DNA of 64,000 nt. It comes from Luscinia megarhynchos (taxonomy: Eukaryota; Chordata; Aves; Passeriformes; Turdidae). Within the stretch, counting starts at the first letter, position 1, and every line of letters starts with the position of its first letter. Under the pieces are notes generated by a model. The model was not told the origin of the DNA and made no database searches. It worked only from the letters and a program-made list of their open reading frames with translations. The stretch covers positions 44,483,761 through 44,547,760 of the forward strand of contig CM067592.1 of the NCBI GenBank assembly GCA_034336665.1, read 5' to 3'. The position numbers and the translations under genes were made by a program. Shown in pieces: positions 61,951 to 64,000 of this stretch.

Positions 61951-64000
61951 TATGTAAGTGAGCTGTGAGATAGATAAGTTATACAGTCTTGAAGAGAAAA
62001 GTTCACAGCAGAAAGTCTACTTCAGCTGTGGTGGTAATTGCAGACTAGCATGGACACTTGAGCCTCTTTTGTTCTAAATACAAAATGTGAAGTTAGCCAA
62101 GCCAGCAGGAACAGCTGATGGTGCAAAGTAGGTACCTGTATGAGCTGCCTGGCTGCACTGCTGGCAGTGCCATCATGCTTTTATGGCATGCTGTCAGGGT
62201 ATGACAAATCAGGGAGGAAGCAACTACTCATTAGCAATCCAGAAAGAGCCTCACACACCTCTATGTTTCATGCATTAGTAGAGAGAAAAGTCTCCCCTTT
62301 ATAGAATCTCTTTTATGTGCTCGGATAAAGATTAGTCTTAGCTGGGGCAAGGCAGACTCTGACCAGGGCAACACCAGGTTTTGGAGACAGTTGCTAGCAG
62401 TATTTCCTTACTCCTTTAACCTATCCTTCAAAACAGTGCTAACTGTGGTTTAACCTACAGCTAATTTCACATGGTCATTTAAAATATCTGGATTATACTT
62501 CACACATTGTCATACATTAACTTGTAAGCACAAGTTAGTGACATCTGGCAAATATAAGGGCCTTTGCGTTGTGCTGCACAGCAGATCTGACACACCCTTG
62601 CATCTATAAAATACTTTTTTGAAGATTGATAGAGCGACAAGAGATTAATCTTTTCTTAAACCACCCTTTATTAAGAAACATAAACATCTGTAAATCTATA
62701 AAATTATAAAGTATCAAGTGCTTGTTGCTTCCCAGTACAGTGGAATTCAGAAATGGCAGGTAAATTTGGCACTAATCTGTTTGGTGTGTTAGTTCCAGGG
62801 CTGCAGAACTGGCTAGTTTTGCAGCTAGTTTTGCAAAAGACAGCTAATCTCATTCCTCTGACAGGTTTAAATAATCTTGTTTCACTTTGGTTTCAAACTT
62901 CTTTCCTGCTCCTTTTGACAAAAATCAATGTTTACGAGTGATATCAAGGCTGGAGCTGTGGGAATGCGCAGGCTCCTTAGAAGGATGCAAACAGGTGTTT
63001 TACAAAGGGAGAGCCTTCCAGTTGCTAGTGGGGAAGAGAATTCAGGCACTGAGAGAGCTCCTATGTACAGTGTTCCTCAGGGACAGTGTGCTCTTGGCAT
63101 TGGGATCATCTTCTAGCTGGACTGGATAAAGCTAGTCACAGGTTCAATTTGCATCAAGGTCCCTTTATCAGCAAACACTCAGATTCCCTTGAAATACATA
63201 TACCAGGAAGCATCACAAAATCCCAACCATTTAAATTTTTTTACCACATAAGTGTTATAAAGTAAGAATTTCTTATGTAGTACACCTAGACCTGAACTCC
63301 AGAGCAAGACATTACACTGCTGTGGAACTACTGTAAAATGAAAAATCCAGTCGTATCCATTGTAGTTGTCAGTGTAACTTTTTTGTATCACTTTTCTTCT
63401 TATCTAACACTAAAGAACAGATGTCAGTTGCAGAGATGGATTGTGGAAGGTGTTTGTTGGCATTGTTTCTTACTTGATCTCCTCCCCAAAGCCCCTGTCA
63501 CTTGCAGAAACTTATGACAAGTCCCTACACTAAAGTGTCGCCTTTGTCAGTTCTTCTGCCAGCTCCCACCATTGTCATTGCTCAAAGAATGATGCTCTAT
63601 AGGAGAGCACCACATTGGTCTAAGACTAAACCAGCAGGTTCATCTTCATGTGGAAAACTTAAACCACTGAAATTGCAAGAGAGATAAAGAAACAGAATCC
63701 CAAGTAAAACAAGCTAATCCTTAATGTCTCAGCATATAGCAAGGAATCAGAGGGGTGAGAAATGCTGCTGTATTTAACTTTTGCTGCTTATTGATATTTT
63801 CTTTTATAGACAGCACTTCAGGCAAGGCTTTTCTTTTCTTGTAGAAGACAAAGTGACTCACTGTAACAGACTTGTATTTACAGATCACATACATACATAT
63901 CCCCACTGGAATGAAAGGATGCTCTAGGTTCTACTGCCCTTTAGCTAAAAGGCACAATTAGCTCCAACATGAGTGGTTATGCTGTACCACAGTCCCTAAA
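61951..64000. other. Intergenic sequence, nothing recognised
   Basis: Ordinary AT-rich sequence with short frames on both strands (up to 80 codons at 62887-63129) and no recognisable domain, RNA or repeat. Confidence 0.5.

Overview
The window is vertebrate nuclear DNA, almost certainly from a bird. The main evidence is one multi-exon gene on the minus strand whose exons match the avian neuronal nicotinic acetylcholine receptor subunit alpha-8 (CHRNA8), an alpha-bungarotoxin-binding relative of alpha-7. Supporting this, the interspersed repeats are avian in type: CR1 LINE fragments, several ERV LTRs, and a decayed TOPORS-like RING-finger copy of a kind repeated in bird genomes. There are no operons, bacterial genes or CRISPR arrays. 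Most long ORFs are chance or repeat-driven.

Layout. CHRNA8 runs right to left. Exon 1 (signal peptide) is at 49226-49304, exon 2 at 33377-33516, exon 3 at 19317-19361, exon 4 at 17527-17636, exon 5 at 15127-15206, exon 6 at 13802-13969, exon 7 at 11922-12116 and exon 8 at 10520-10606. Every exon has consensus splice sites and the phases join without a break: 79+140+45+110+80+168+195+87 = 904 coding bases, ending in phase 1. They encode the signal peptide, the whole extracellular ligand-binding domain, M1, M2 and the start of the M2-M3 loop. Exons 9 and 10 (M3, cytoplasmic loop, M4, stop) were not found in positions 1-10519, so the gene probably continues off the left edge through an intron longer than 10.5 kb. 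The introns carry old CR1 pieces, LTRs and simple repeats.

The right-hand 14 kb (about 50-64 kb), upstream of the gene, is a repeat graveyard. It holds a RING/TOPORS-like pseudogene (51.4-52.6 kb), a 400-base pyrimidine tract, a CpG island whose core is a 30-bp minisatellite carrying six GC boxes (55.2-55.7 kb), a CR1 3' end, a CA-rich G-poor stretch, and a stack of LTRs. One 540-bp LTR lies inside another LTR with a visible 5-bp target duplication, and the host LTR also contains a minisatellite with 118-bp higher-order periodicity. That host LTR interrupts a CR1 element that keeps recognisable ORF1 esterase and ORF2 endonuclease remnants.

All family identifications rest on sequence recognition from memory and on reading frames and splice sites seen here; no database search was run. 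I did not find a convincing novel biological system. The most useful results are the exon-level CHRNA8 model with its first exon, the nested-insertion history at 57-62 kb, and the GC-box minisatellite in the CpG island.
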